From CAYQUC01 sp964514215 (lineage in GTDB: Bacteria; Pseudomonadota; Gammaproteobacteria; UBA6429; Thiohalophilaceae), in NCBI GenBank assembly GCA_964514215.1, contig CAZEPW010000043.1:1-30932 (forward strand): a DNA stretch of 30,932 nt, in the 5' to 3' direction. Numbering within the stretch: position 1 is the first letter of the stretch; each line of letters starts with the position of its first letter. The notes beneath the pieces are model-generated. The model was not told where the DNA came from, ran no database searches, and saw only the letters and a list, made by a program, of their open reading frames with translations. Position numbers and translations under genes: made by a program. This document shows, one piece after another, positions 16,206-25,770 of the stretch.

Positions 16206-16830
16206 TTCAATCATATTAGCGTCGGCAATTTTCCCTTCAGGGTTTAGTGCTGCGCTTGCCTCGGTGTTTCGCATTGATGTCCAAGAAGTAACACCTCGAT
16301 TCATGCTAATGTTATTGCTTCCAATAATAGTAATTTGTCTTGTTGTCTGGATTCTGATACCAGAATTACTGTATTTTAACATTCCTTCGCCTGGACTAAT
16401 CACGCTTGCGCTATTAGTCGTACCATTAGCATTAATGATTGAAATCGCAGTTCCAACAGTAACACGTTACCTGCAAACAGGGAATTTTCCAAAACAACTA
16501 AAATTACAACAATTTTGGCAAAAAAAATTTAATCCTGGTTATTATTTTTTATTATTTGCTATCGCTGTAGCAGAAGAATTTCTTTATCGTCAAATTTGCT
16601 TTGGCATTTTTGAACATTATTTTAATTTTCCACTATGGTCAGTCTTGGTTATCACCTCGTTGATGTATGGCCTAAACCACTTATTCTTCGGGTTAAGCGC
16701 TGTTTTCACTAAGACTTTAATGGGCTTGATATATGGATCACTTTATATATTCGGCGATCATAGTATTTTATTACCCATTATCGCACACACATTACAAAAT
16801 TATATAATGATACGAATGTTGAAGGCATAA
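16180..16830 (+). CDS. CAAX-type membrane endopeptidase (CPBP/Abi family, SagE-like), copy 1
   Basis: A 216-residue integral membrane protein with about six spans. The CPBP protease motifs are intact: E132-E133-x3-R137, H167 (in YGLNH) and H203. The frame is open far upstream, but ATG at 16180 has GGAGG (16167-16171) eight bases away and the expected hydrophobic N-terminus, so this start is chosen. It overlaps the last 26 bases of the YcaO gene, whose PHPLP end shows that the upstream coding belongs to YcaO. SagE of streptolysin S is the same family and is thought to cut the leader or give immunity; either role is possible here. Confidence 0.85.
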   Translation: MSTLILYLNSIILASAIFPSGFSAALASVFRIDVQEVTPRFMLMLLLPIIVICLVVWILIPELLYFNIPSPGLITLALLVVPLALMIEIAVPTVTRYLQTGNFPKQLKLQQFWQKKFNPGYYFLLFAIAVAEEFLYRQICFGIFEHYFNFPLWSVLVITSLMYGLNHLFFGLSAVFTKTLMGLIYGSLYIFGDHSILLPIIAHTLQNYIMIRMLKA

Positions 16831-16831
16831 C

Positions 16832-17572
16832 ATGATAAATACCATTGGCGTTATTTTTTATTTAGTGCTTGCAACCAGTTTTATCTTAATCTGGGGCAAG
16901 ATGTTATGGTATTTAGATGAACGTTCAAATGCTTTACGCAGTTGGGTATTGTTGATCATGTCTTTTGTTGCTAGTGATATGCAGGCAGTAAAAACAGTTT
17001 TACTGAGTGTCTTATATTACATTTGTGGCTTAATTGGATGTGTTATTTTTGCATTATTTTTCACTATCGATTTCTCGGTTTTTTTTAGCTTTTCATGGCA
17101 AAGTTTGGCATTAACAAGCATTGGAATTATCGCTGAGGTTTCACTCGCGAATTTACTCATCAGCCTTTATTTGGCTTTTGCGCGTAATAAAAGTCCTGAA
17201 CGGTTTAAAGAATTAAGCAGCATTCCTTGGATCGCAGGTTTAAAAAATGTTCCCAGTTCGATCACCGTTATACTAGCAGCATCAGCAGGTGCCATAGAGG
17301 AATTATTCTTTCGCGGTATATTATTATATATCATGTTGTATCACTTTTTGCTCACACCAATGTTAGCGGTAGCAATAGTCACGGTGCTATTTTTAATCCA
17401 GCAACTAATACAACTTAAAACCGTATTTCAATGTGTCGTCATTGCTGCCGGCTGCATAGCAATTTCTGTGGTTGGAGGACTATTGGTTATTTATACCCAA
17501 AGTATTATTCCGGCGATACTGTGCCACGTATTTTTTGTGGTGTTTTTTATGCGTAGCAATACAACACAATAA
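16832..17572 (+). CDS. CAAX-type membrane endopeptidase-like protein, copy 2 with altered active site
   Basis: A 246-residue membrane protein with about seven spans, starting one base after copy 1. E156-E157-x3-R161 (EELFFR) and the last His (in LCHVFF) are present. The middle FxxxH motif reads FLIQQ, so the usual His is Gln. This suggests weakened or lost proteolysis, or a partner or immunity role for copy 1. The two copies are only distantly alike. The ribosome site is poor, so translation likely depends on copy 1. Confidence 0.75.
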   Translation: MINTIGVIFYLVLATSFILIWGKMLWYLDERSNALRSWVLLIMSFVASDMQAVKTVLLSVLYYICGLIGCVIFALFFTIDFSVFFSFSWQSLALTSIGIIAEVSLANLLISLYLAFARNKSPERFKELSSIPWIAGLKNVPSSITVILAASAGAIEELFFRGILLYIMLYHFLLTPMLAVAIVTVLFLIQQLIQLKTVFQCVVIAAGCIAISVVGGLLVIYTQSIIPAILCHVFFVVFFMRSNTTQ

Positions 17573-17599
17573 CTTTGGAATGTCTAAATAGGGAAAATA

Positions 17600-18544
17600 A
17601 TGATGACAATTAGTATTAAGGGTCTTTCAAAGAATTATGGCGATGTTCAGGCGCTTAGTAATATTAATTTAGAAATTACCGGTGGTGGCATAATTGGTTT
17701 ATTAGGCCCAAACGGCGCAGGTAAAACAACCTTGGTCGAAACATTGGAAGGACTTCGAAAACCCAGCAGCGGTCAGATTACTGTATTGGGTTTAGAACCC
17801 ACTAGTGATGCGCACGAGTTACGCGAAAAAATTGGCGTACAATTACAATCAACGGCTGTACCACTTGAATTAACACCGTTAGAAACGCTCAAATTAATCG
17901 CCTCTTTTTTTCAACATTCACTCGACCCTCAGCAAATATTACAACAGGTTTCTTTAACAAATAAAGCCAAGGTTCGCAATCAAACACTCTCGGGAGGTGA
18001 AAAACTTCGGCTTGCTATCGGAATGGCACTAATCAACGATCCCAAATTGATCATTCTTGATGAGCCCAGCAGCGGACTTGATCCTGTATCACGTCGAGAG
18101 CTGCATGCTTTACTCAGTAAATTATCCGCATCGGAGCGTTGCATTATATTTACAACTCATTATATCGAAGAAGCAGAACAGCTATGTGATCGAATTATTA
18201 TTCTAAATTCAGGAAAAATAGTGGCCGATGGTAGCCCGTTGCAATTAATCGAAAATGCAGGAGCAAACTCCACTATTTTAATAAGAACACAAGGCACTGT
18301 TGATACTTCCGGATTACAAAAATTGCAACTCAAGGAAGAAATACACGATGATCGTTACCAACGATTTACCACCACCGATCCTTCAGCAGCAATTTTAACG
18401 TTAGCAAAAAACCTTAAATCCGGGAACGGACAAATTACCGAGCTGCATATTAAACCACCCAGTTTGGAAGATATCTATTTTGATTTCATCGGCGCCAATC
18501 GCAATGACGTTACCGATGAAATAGCCAAGGAGAATAAACAATGA
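17600..18544 (+). CDS. ABC transporter ATPase, peptide/drug export type
   Basis: A 314-residue ATPase of the CcmA/SagG/DrrA group. Walker A is GPNGAGKTT, the signature is LSGGEKLRL, Walker B is LIILDEPSSGLDP, and the switch His lies in TTHYIEE. A C-terminal extension of about 90 residues follows the nucleotide domain, as in DrrA-like exporters. Its stop overlaps the start of the permease gene by 4 bases (ATGA), so the two subunits are made together. It is likely to power export of the modified peptide. The substrate is inferred from the operon. Confidence 0.92.
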   Translation: MMTISIKGLSKNYGDVQALSNINLEITGGGIIGLLGPNGAGKTTLVETLEGLRKPSSGQITVLGLEPTSDAHELREKIGVQLQSTAVPLELTPLETLKLIASFFQHSLDPQQILQQVSLTNKAKVRNQTLSGGEKLRLAIGMALINDPKLIILDEPSSGLDPVSRRELHALLSKLSASERCIIFTTHYIEEAEQLCDRIIILNSGKIVADGSPLQLIENAGANSTILIRTQGTVDTSGLQKLQLKEEIHDDRYQRFTTTDPSAAILTLAKNLKSGNGQITELHIKPPSLEDIYFDFIGANRNDVTDEIAKENKQ

Positions 18545-20751
18545 ACCTGTTCCGTGGCGTGACAGCCTTTACAGCAGCGCAGCTAACGGAATCATGGCGA
18601 GCAAAACCTGCCATTTTTTGGAACTTGGTTTTTCCAATTTTACTGCTAATTGGTTTGTCGTATATTTTTGGTGCCGGAGAAGCCGTTGGTGTGCAGCGCG
18701 TATTACCCGGCATTATGACCATGAATCTTATTGCTGCTTGTTTTTTTGGCACTTCATTTTATATGGTTAGCTTACGTGAAAGTGGTTTATACCGTCGTTA
18801 TCATGTCACCCCGGTTAAATCCATCGCAATAGTGACTGCACATGCAATTACCTCAATGTTAAATATTGTAATGGCAATGATATTACAAGTCATTGTTGCC
18901 AAACTGATGTTTGATGTTCATATCCAAGGGTCACTGCTATTATTACTACTACTCATATTTATTAGTGCATTCGCATTTATACCGCTTGGTTTGATTATTG
19001 GAAGTGTCGCTCGTGACATGAGGATTGCACCAGCAATAAGCAATATTTTATTTTTTCCATTGGCTTTTTTATCTGGCGCAGCCATGCCATTGTTTTTGAT
19101 GCCAGCAACACTACAACGGGTAGCCGAGTTTCTACCGGCAACCTATGTGGTAGAAATATTACAAGATGTCATTATTAGAGGAGTCGAACTGACTGATTAT
19201 TTATTGCCCTCGGTAATTTTACTACTGACCGGCATCATTGGATTTATTTGCAGTGCGTTATTATTCCGTTGGGAAAGTTCTCAAAAAATAAATCGAAATG
19301 CACTATTTGCGGTTTTAGTTTCATTGCTAACACTTTATTTATTCGTTTTTTTAATTTCCCCTAAACTCGATTCGGCAAAAATCCCACCGGGAATGAACAG
19401 TGAAACACCTAAAAAGGGTTCAATCATATTAAAAGGCATGACCGTGATCGATGGCCTCGGTAAAAAAATAAACAATGCACGTATTGTTGTTTTAGGCGAT
19501 CAAATAGTCGAAGTCGGTGAAGACTTTGCTGAAACAGCACAAAAAGAGGTACAAATGATTGACCTCACCGGAAAATATATCATTCCAGGTCTAATCGATT
19601 CACACATTCACATTGGCGGTTCAGGTGGTGGTTCAAGTGTCTTAGCCGAATTTTTAGCTCCCAGAATCGTTCGAGATTTACAAATTTATCTGGCACTGGG
19701 AATAACAACGATTGTCTCGATGACTGACGATGTCGATGATTTATTAACCTTACGTCAAGCAGTTACAAACAATGAGATGCGTTCACCCAGAGTTTTTTTA
19801 TCGGGTCCATCAATTACCTCGGTCGGCGGTCATCCGGCAAGTATTTTCAAAATTATGCCCGGTTTAGCAGATAGAATGACACGACAGATCAGTACGGTAA
19901 AACAAGCAACAGCAGCAGTTGATGAACTCAAATCGTTGCAGGTTGATTTCGTTAAACTGTTTTTAGAAGCAGGACGCTTAAATAAACCCTACCCATTATT
20001 AAGCGAAAACCTATTAGGCGCAGCAATTGCACGCGCACGAGAAATTGGTATGTTAACAACGGTTCATGTTGATAGTGATAAAAATGCGCAACTTGCAATT
20101 CAACAAGGGACTCATGGAATAGAACATTTACCAACGGATGTTTCGACTAAAACACTCACGATGATGAACAACAAAGGCATAACCTTAACACCAACCGTTG
20201 GTGCCTATTTAGGACTTGCCAAAAGCTTGAACGGCGACGATTTTACACAACAAGCAGCCGTTAAAAAATGGATTGACCCCGTCATTTTAGAAAGCCTAAA
20301 TGCACCGGATTCATGGCTAGCCAACGTTCGACAATCTGAACACGATGTTCAATTTTATACGCAACGAGCCATTGACATTATTCAAGCTTGCCGTTTGGCA
20401 ATATCCTCTGGCGTTAAAATTATAGCCGGTAGCGACGCTGGTAACCCGGGTAGTTTTCATGGCATCGGTTTAATTAACGAACTTGAGTTATTAGTAACAC
20501 AATGTGGCATGACACCAATGGCTGCGATTACTTCAGCGACCAGCCAAGCTGCACAACGCTTAAAACAAACGAATATTGGCCAAATAGCAAAAGCAGCTAA
20601 AGCAGATTTCGTCATTCTCAATCGTGATCCTAGCCGTGATATTAATGCCTTGTGGGATATTCAAGAAGTTTATTTTAGAGGTGAAAAAATTAATTTGAAA
20701 ACATTACTCAGCACCCATGCTGGTAATTGGTTGACCGGAATGACCGAGTAA
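18541..20751 (+). CDS. ABC-2 permease fused to a metal-dependent amidohydrolase
   Basis: A 736-residue fusion in one uninterrupted frame. Residues 1-245 are a normal six-span ABC-2 permease (SagH/DrrB-like). An added span at about 254-274 follows the positive segment RWESSQKINRN, so the rest should be periplasmic. Residues about 290-736 are an amidohydrolase of the imidazolonepropionase/Xaa-Pro or Xaa-Arg dipeptidase group. All metal-site residues are in place: H355 and H357 (SHIHIGG), K472 (DFVKLF), H509 (TVHVD), H529 (GIEHL) and D632 (AGSDAG). The domain is therefore probably active as a peptidase or amidase on exported product, leader fragments or a capped end. BotAH of bottromycin shows that amidohydrolases can process RiPPs. 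The domain assignments are firm; the substrate is unknown. Confidence 0.9.
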   Translation: MNLFRGVTAFTAAQLTESWRAKPAIFWNLVFPILLLIGLSYIFGAGEAVGVQRVLPGIMTMNLIAACFFGTSFYMVSLRESGLYRRYHVTPVKSIAIVTAHAITSMLNIVMAMILQVIVAKLMFDVHIQGSLLLLLLLIFISAFAFIPLGLIIGSVARDMRIAPAISNILFFPLAFLSGAAMPLFLMPATLQRVAEFLPATYVVEILQDVIIRGVELTDYLLPSVILLLTGIIGFICSALLFRWESSQKINRNALFAVLVSLLTLYLFVFLISPKLDSAKIPPGMNSETPKKGSIILKGMTVIDGLGKKINNARIVVLGDQIVEVGEDFAETAQKEVQMIDLTGKYIIPGLIDSHIHIGGSGGGSSVLAEFLAPRIVRDLQIYLALGITTIVSMTDDVDDLLTLRQAVTNNEMRSPRVFLSGPSITSVGGHPASIFKIMPGLADRMTRQISTVKQATAAVDELKSLQVDFVKLFLEAGRLNKPYPLLSENLLGAAIARAREIGMLTTVHVDSDKNAQLAIQQGTHGIEHLPTDVSTKTLTMMNNKGITLTPTVGAYLGLAKSLNGDDFTQQAAVKKWIDPVILESLNAPDSWLANVRQSEHDVQFYTQRAIDIIQACRLAISSGVKIIAGSDAGNPGSFHGIGLINELELLVTQCGMTPMAAITSATSQAAQRLKQTNIGQIAKAAKADFVILNRDPSRDINALWDIQEVYFRGEKINLKTLLSTHAGNWLTGMTE

Positions 20752-20767
20752 GCTTATTTGAAATGGT

Positions 20768-23389
20768 ATGAAAATAGTAACCCAATCATTATTCATTGTG
20801 TTAATATTTTCTGGCGCATTAAGCTATACCTTTCCAACACCAAGCTTAACAACCGTACTTGGAATTTTAATACATAGTGTCGCAGGTATTACATTTTTTA
20901 TACTGCTACTTATCCTTTTTTGGTCTCATCCCCGTCCCGCTAAAACAGCCGTTAATTTTTTTATCTTACTCACGACATTGTCCGGTATTGTATTATTCAT
21001 TACCGGTGCATCAGGTTCCTATAATATTGTATTGTTGACACACATTGCTATTTCTGTTTTCTGTTTACTGTTAATTTTTTTCAACGTAGTTTTAATCAAA
21101 TCGAAAAAAAAAATTACTGCGTACAGCATTGTTTTAACAATAACCATTATAGCCATAAGCAGCATTTGGGTTTTACGCGAACAAAGGTGGCAACAAGAAT
21201 TTAAAATTAGCAACCAGCCAATACTGCAAAAAATGCAAGACAATGAACAACATAATAACCAACGCTATTTTTCACCCAGCGCAAGCCAAACCCAGCATCG
21301 CGGTTTATTACCAGAGCAATTTTTTCTGGAATCCAAATTATGCGAACAGTGTCATCAGGCTATTTATCAGCAGTGGGCTAGTTCAGCACACCATTTCTCT
21401 TCGTTAAATAATCCTTGGTATCGAAAAACACTTGAATTGTTACAACAAAATGGCGACACCTCACGCTCACGATTTTGTGCTGGATGCCATGATCCGGCAT
21501 TATTATTTACGGGTAATATGAATAAACCGATTAAAGAATTACAAAATTTGGCAATAGCACAGGTGGGCATCACTTGTGTCACGTGCCATGCAATTGTCTC
21601 GGTTGATGGCAGTATTGGGCAAGGTGCTTATACCTTGCAATACCCAGATTTACATAAACTCAGCACCAGTAAACAACCATTAATCAAAACCATTCGCGAT
21701 TTTGTGATTAATCTTAATCCGGAGCCTCATCGTCGAGCCTTCTTAAAACCGTTTATGCGTAATCAAGCGGCGCAATTTTGTTCTAGCTGCCATAAAGTAC
21801 ATTTAGATAAGGCTATTAATGATTACCGTTGGTTACGGGGCTTTAACGAGTATGATAGCTGGCAAAGCAGTGGTATTTCCGGACAAGGTGCCGGTGCATT
21901 TTATTACCCGGTAAAAAGTAAAACCTGTGTCAATTGCCATATGCCACTGGTATCGGTTAAAAATAAAAATAATCGTAAGCCCCATGTTCAGTCACACCGT
22001 TTTGCGGCAGCCAACACTGCATTGGCATTTATTAATCAAAACAAAATACAGTTAGCCACGATTAAAAATTTTTTGCAAAACGAAGCCCTTACTATCGATA
22101 TATTTGCATTATCTCAAGTCAACACGCATTCAGAAAATACCCTCATCGCACCGCTTGATGGTATTCCCGCTCAAGTCCATGCGGGTGACACCATCAATAT
22201 CGATGTTGTGGTGCGCAACAAAAATATTGGTCACCGTTTTCCTGGAGGAACAGCCGATGCTTTTGATGTATGGCTTGAACTACTCGTACAGGATGACAAT
22301 GGTGTCATCATTGCCGAAAGTGGAAAACTTAACAACAATTTACTCAATAAAGATGTCCATCAATTTCGCACCTTACTGGTTGATGGTAATGGTGAAACCA
22401 TTAATAAACGTAATTCGTGGCAAGCAAGAGCATTGATTTATGATAGCCGCATTTCTCCGGGAACGGCCAATGTAATCCATTATCAATATAAAATCCCTCA
22501 AAAAAGATCAAATGAACTTATCGTGCAAGCACGCCTAAAATATCGAAAATTTTCACAACTTTATTCACATTATGTCTTTAACGACAATAATAACCATACT
22601 ATGGACAAACAAAAAAAATTAGCCGTTGATATTTCCAAGCTCCCAATTATCACCTTAGCTAAAGACCAAATAAAATTACAAGTGTTATCACCGTCGACGA
22701 AACTCGCCACACCTAAAATAACATTACAATTATCAGACTGGGAACGTTGGACAGACTATGGAATAGGATTATTATTACAACAAAATCTAAAACTGGCAGA
22801 GCATGTTTTTAAATATGCAATTAAAATAAAACCAGACAGTGCGCTATCGCATGTCAACCTTGGGCGAGTTCACCTAAAAAAACGTGATGCCAATAATGCA
22901 GCCAAAAGCTTTGAACAAGCATTAAAACTTGATCAAAACAATTATCAGGCACATCTTTTTTATGCGGATATTTTACGCCTAACAGGAGAACTACAACGAG
23001 CATTAAAACACCTACAAAAAGTCTTAATAGCCTACCCTAACGATCGATCGGTCAGCTTTCGTATTGGTCGTATATATTATTTGCAGGACGATTATAGAAA
23101 AGCCATTAACTATTTTAAGCAAGTGTTACTAATTGATCCAGAGAACGTTAAAGCACATTATAATTTAATGCTTTGCTATCAATTATTACAACAAAAAAAA
23201 TCAGCTAGCTTGCACCAACAACGCTACATTAAGTTTAAAAAGGATGATTCATCGCAAACAATCGCGGGTCGCTATCGAAAACATCATCCAGATGATAATC
23301 ATGAAAGTCAATTAATCCATGTTCACGAGCTACATCGTTATTCTACCCCATTAAAATCAGGCAACATGAATGTAGCTAACCATAAATAG
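20768..23389 (+). CDS. Membrane-anchored pentaheme cytochrome c with C-terminal TPRs
   Basis: An 873-residue protein. Residues 1-140 hold about five hydrophobic spans. A periplasmic part then has five CxxCH heme-binding motifs at C192, C237, C270, C338 and C387, typical of cytochrome c554/NrfB-like multiheme proteins. A beta-rich middle region of about 200 residues follows. Residues about 665-820 contain four TPR units (for example AKSFEQALKLDQNN and AINYFKQVLLIDPEN). It starts 16 bases after the permease-amidohydrolase gene, so it is most likely in the same transcript. An electron-transfer role at the outer face of the inner membrane is supported by the motifs. How it relates to the peptide is not known. 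Confidence 0.85.
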   Translation: MKIVTQSLFIVLIFSGALSYTFPTPSLTTVLGILIHSVAGITFFILLLILFWSHPRPAKTAVNFFILLTTLSGIVLFITGASGSYNIVLLTHIAISVFCLLLIFFNVVLIKSKKKITAYSIVLTITIIAISSIWVLREQRWQQEFKISNQPILQKMQDNEQHNNQRYFSPSASQTQHRGLLPEQFFLESKLCEQCHQAIYQQWASSAHHFSSLNNPWYRKTLELLQQNGDTSRSRFCAGCHDPALLFTGNMNKPIKELQNLAIAQVGITCVTCHAIVSVDGSIGQGAYTLQYPDLHKLSTSKQPLIKTIRDFVINLNPEPHRRAFLKPFMRNQAAQFCSSCHKVHLDKAINDYRWLRGFNEYDSWQSSGISGQGAGAFYYPVKSKTCVNCHMPLVSVKNKNNRKPHVQSHRFAAANTALAFINQNKIQLATIKNFLQNEALTIDIFALSQVNTHSENTLIAPLDGIPAQVHAGDTINIDVVVRNKNIGHRFPGGTADAFDVWLELLVQDDNGVIIAESGKLNNNLLNKDVHQFRTLLVDGNGETINKRNSWQARALIYDSRISPGTANVIHYQYKIPQKRSNELIVQARLKYRKFSQLYSHYVFNDNNNHTMDKQKKLAVDISKLPIITLAKDQIKLQVLSPSTKLATPKITLQLSDWERWTDYGIGLLLQQNLKLAEHVFKYAIKIKPDSALSHVNLGRVHLKKRDANNAAKSFEQALKLDQNNYQAHLFYADILRLTGELQRALKHLQKVLIAYPNDRSVSFRIGRIYYLQDDYRKAINYFKQVLLIDPENVKAHYNLMLCYQLLQQKKSASLHQQRYIKFKKDDSSQTIAGRYRKHHPDDNHESQLIHVHELHRYSTPLKSGNMNVANHK

Positions 23390-23422
23390 TACTTACAATA
23401 TTGTTATTAAAATGAGTTCATT

Positions 23423-25147
23423 ATGATTTCACATAAAATAATTAAAGCCATGAGTATGCTTCTTATCACAGGCACGCTTATTATCAACTCGGCTTGCAAC
23501 GATAAGAAAAACACTCTTTCTCACTTAAAAACCAGTAAAACAGCGTTGCATTTCACCGATGTCACGTCACAATCTGGGCTTGGAGAATTTTATTATGAAA
23601 ATGGTGCTCAGGGAAAAAAATGGCTACCGGAAACCATGGGAGCTGGTGTTGCTTTTTTAGATTACGATCAAGATGGTTGGCTTGATATATTAATCGTTGC
23701 TGGTGGCGTGTTAGACACAAAAAATGATAAAAATACCATTCCTGCGTTACAACTCTATCGTAATACACATGATGGTCATTTTGAAAATAAAACACAGCAA
23801 GCAGGTTTATCGACTATTCGGGCTTATGGTTTTGGAATTAGTGTCGCCGATTATGATAACGACGGTGATGCGGACTTTTACTTAACGGCGCTAAAGAAAA
23901 ATTTATTGTTTAATAATAACAATGGCGTATTCAAACAGGTAGCAAATTTTTCCAAGGTTTCTGGCAATGAACAATGGAGTACGGCCGCCAGTTTTATTGA
24001 TGCCAATAATGATAGCTGGCTGGATTTATTTGTGGGTAATTATATCCAGTGGTCAATAAAATCCGATTTGTGGTGTACCATCACCGGAAAAATTAAAGCT
24101 TATTGTACCCCCGAATCGTATCCAGGATTAACAGCAACATTTTATTTAAACCGGGGTGACGGTAAATTTGAGGACAAAAGCACGCAAATGAAATTAGACT
24201 CACTGCCAGGAAAAACGCTTGGCGTGATTGCATTGGATTATAATAATGATAACAGCATGGATTTACTTGTTGCCAATGATACCGAACGAAATTTGTTATT
24301 TAAAAATAACCGTTCAGGTGATTTTATCGAGATAGGACAAAGCAGTGGTATCGCGTTTGATGAAAATGGTAAATCCCGTGCAGGTATGGGAATCGATGCT
24401 GGGGTGGTTGATGATAGTGGCAAAGCCAGTGTCTTTATTGGAAATTTTAGTAAAGAAATGATCGGTGTTTACCGTTACCAAGATAACGACTTATTTATTG
24501 ATCGCGCAATAAGTTCAAAAATTGGTATTGCAAGTTTATCAACATTAACATTCGGCGTAGTATTAGCAGATTTTGATCTCGATGGTGATTTGGATCTATT
24601 CACTGCTAATGGTCATGTGCAAACTGTCAATAACGATGGCACACGTTACCAACAAGCACCGCATTTATTTATCAATCAAGATAACAATCAGTTTATCGAT
24701 ATGACTCCGATAATCGGTGGCGATTTATCTGCAGCCATGGTCGCTCGCGGCATAGCTTATGGCGATTATGATCGAGATGGTGATGTGGATATAATCGTAA
24801 CGGATAATAGCGGGCCAGTAAAACTATTGCGTAATGATTTACCAAAACAGTTTAATTATCTTCGAATTAGACTTCAGGGAAAACACAGTAATCGCGATGC
24901 ACTCGGAGCAAAGGTGCGTATCAAATTAAATGGTAAAACATTATTTAGAGAGGTTAAAATCAATGCGGGTTATCTATCGAGTTCGGAAAAAACCTTAACG
25001 TTTGGTCTTAATCATGCAACACAAGTTGATGCTATTGAGGTTACATGGCCTACCGGTCAGATGTCTCACTTTAGCTCGGTTGTTAGCAATCAGGAAATAG
25101 TCATTATTGAAGGTGAAACAGGTTTTAAAATAATAAAATTGGATTAA
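23423..25147 (+). CDS. CRTAC1-family lipoprotein: FG-GAP/VCBS beta-propeller with ASPIC/UnbV domain
   Basis: A 574-residue protein. A lipoprotein signal ends in the lipobox INSAC with Cys25 as the lipidated residue; the +2 residue is Asn. Six or seven repeats with Ca-binding DxDxDGxxD-like loops follow (for example DYDQDGWLD, DYDNDGDAD, DFDLDGDLD, DYDRDGDVD), forming a beta-propeller. The C-terminal 80 residues match the ASPIC/UnbV domain, with GAKVRIKLNG and VTWPTGQ segments. It lies 33 bases after the cytochrome gene. Such proteins are often encoded next to TPR proteins. The surface or periplasmic location is well supported; the molecular function is not known for the family. Confidence 0.88.
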   Translation: MISHKIIKAMSMLLITGTLIINSACNDKKNTLSHLKTSKTALHFTDVTSQSGLGEFYYENGAQGKKWLPETMGAGVAFLDYDQDGWLDILIVAGGVLDTKNDKNTIPALQLYRNTHDGHFENKTQQAGLSTIRAYGFGISVADYDNDGDADFYLTALKKNLLFNNNNGVFKQVANFSKVSGNEQWSTAASFIDANNDSWLDLFVGNYIQWSIKSDLWCTITGKIKAYCTPESYPGLTATFYLNRGDGKFEDKSTQMKLDSLPGKTLGVIALDYNNDNSMDLLVANDTERNLLFKNNRSGDFIEIGQSSGIAFDENGKSRAGMGIDAGVVDDSGKASVFIGNFSKEMIGVYRYQDNDLFIDRAISSKIGIASLSTLTFGVVLADFDLDGDLDLFTANGHVQTVNNDGTRYQQAPHLFINQDNNQFIDMTPIIGGDLSAAMVARGIAYGDYDRDGDVDIIVTDNSGPVKLLRNDLPKQFNYLRIRLQGKHSNRDALGAKVRIKLNGKTLFREVKINAGYLSSSEKTLTFGLNHATQVDAIEVTWPTGQMSHFSSVVSNQEIVIIEGETGFKIIKLD

Positions 25148-25151
25148 TAAT

Positions 25152-25757
25152 ATGAAATCAGTTTCAAAAAAATTACCAATTATAATACTGCTTCTGATTT
25201 TAGGGGGCAGTGGCATCATTATTGTAAGTTATTATTCATTATCTAGCCAACACTACCAATTACGTTCTAAAGCAATTTACAGGCTATCTGAAAAAAAGGT
25301 TTTTGACTTTATAAAAAGCTATAATTTTTTTGACTATTATAAAAATCCACAAGGCCAAGGTATTCAGCATCGCTACCAACAACAAAAACAAGATCGTGTC
25401 ATATATGATGCAGCTACCAATCTATCCTGGCAACAAAGTGGCTCTAATGCACGATTAAAGTTTACTGACATAAAATCCTATATCCATAAATTAAATTCAG
25501 AAAAATTCGCCGGTTTTAATGACTGGCGTTTACCGAGCCTTGAAGAAGCAATGTCTTTACTCGAACCGACAAAAAATGATTCAAACTTACACATTAATTC
25601 CCGGTTTGATCCAAAACAATGGTGGATTTGGACCAGTGATCAAATCAATGCCGTTCAGGTCTGGGTCGTTTATTATTTTGATGGCAATTCTTTTAGCTAT
25701 GTTAATCTTAACGGCAGTACATTTGTGCGCGCGGTGAGATCAAATAAAACACGCTAA
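25152..25757 (+). CDS. DUF1566 (Lcl C-terminal-like) membrane-anchored protein
   Basis: A 201-residue protein with an N-terminal membrane anchor (residues about 9-30) and a periplasmic domain. The second half has the DUF1566 landmarks: a LSWQQ start, a WRLPSLEEA motif, a WTSD motif and an ending VRAVR. Members are usually exported and of unknown function, with a C-type lectin-like or FGE-like fold. It begins 4 bases after the CRTAC1-like gene and is the last gene of the run; the next gene is 133 bases away. Confidence 0.8.
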   Translation: MKSVSKKLPIIILLLILGGSGIIIVSYYSLSSQHYQLRSKAIYRLSEKKVFDFIKSYNFFDYYKNPQGQGIQHRYQQQKQDRVIYDAATNLSWQQSGSNARLKFTDIKSYIHKLNSEKFAGFNDWRLPSLEEAMSLLEPTKNDSNLHINSRFDPKQWWIWTSDQINAVQVWVVYYFDGNSFSYVNLNGSTFVRAVRSNKTR

Positions 25758-25770
25758 AATCACCCCAGTC

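Noticed and set aside
18510..18752. Frameshift or two separate genes at the permease-amidohydrolase junction
   Set aside because: The frame is continuous through residues 245-290 (about 19275-19410) with a credible seventh span and linker, and no stop or new ribosome site plus start is seen there.
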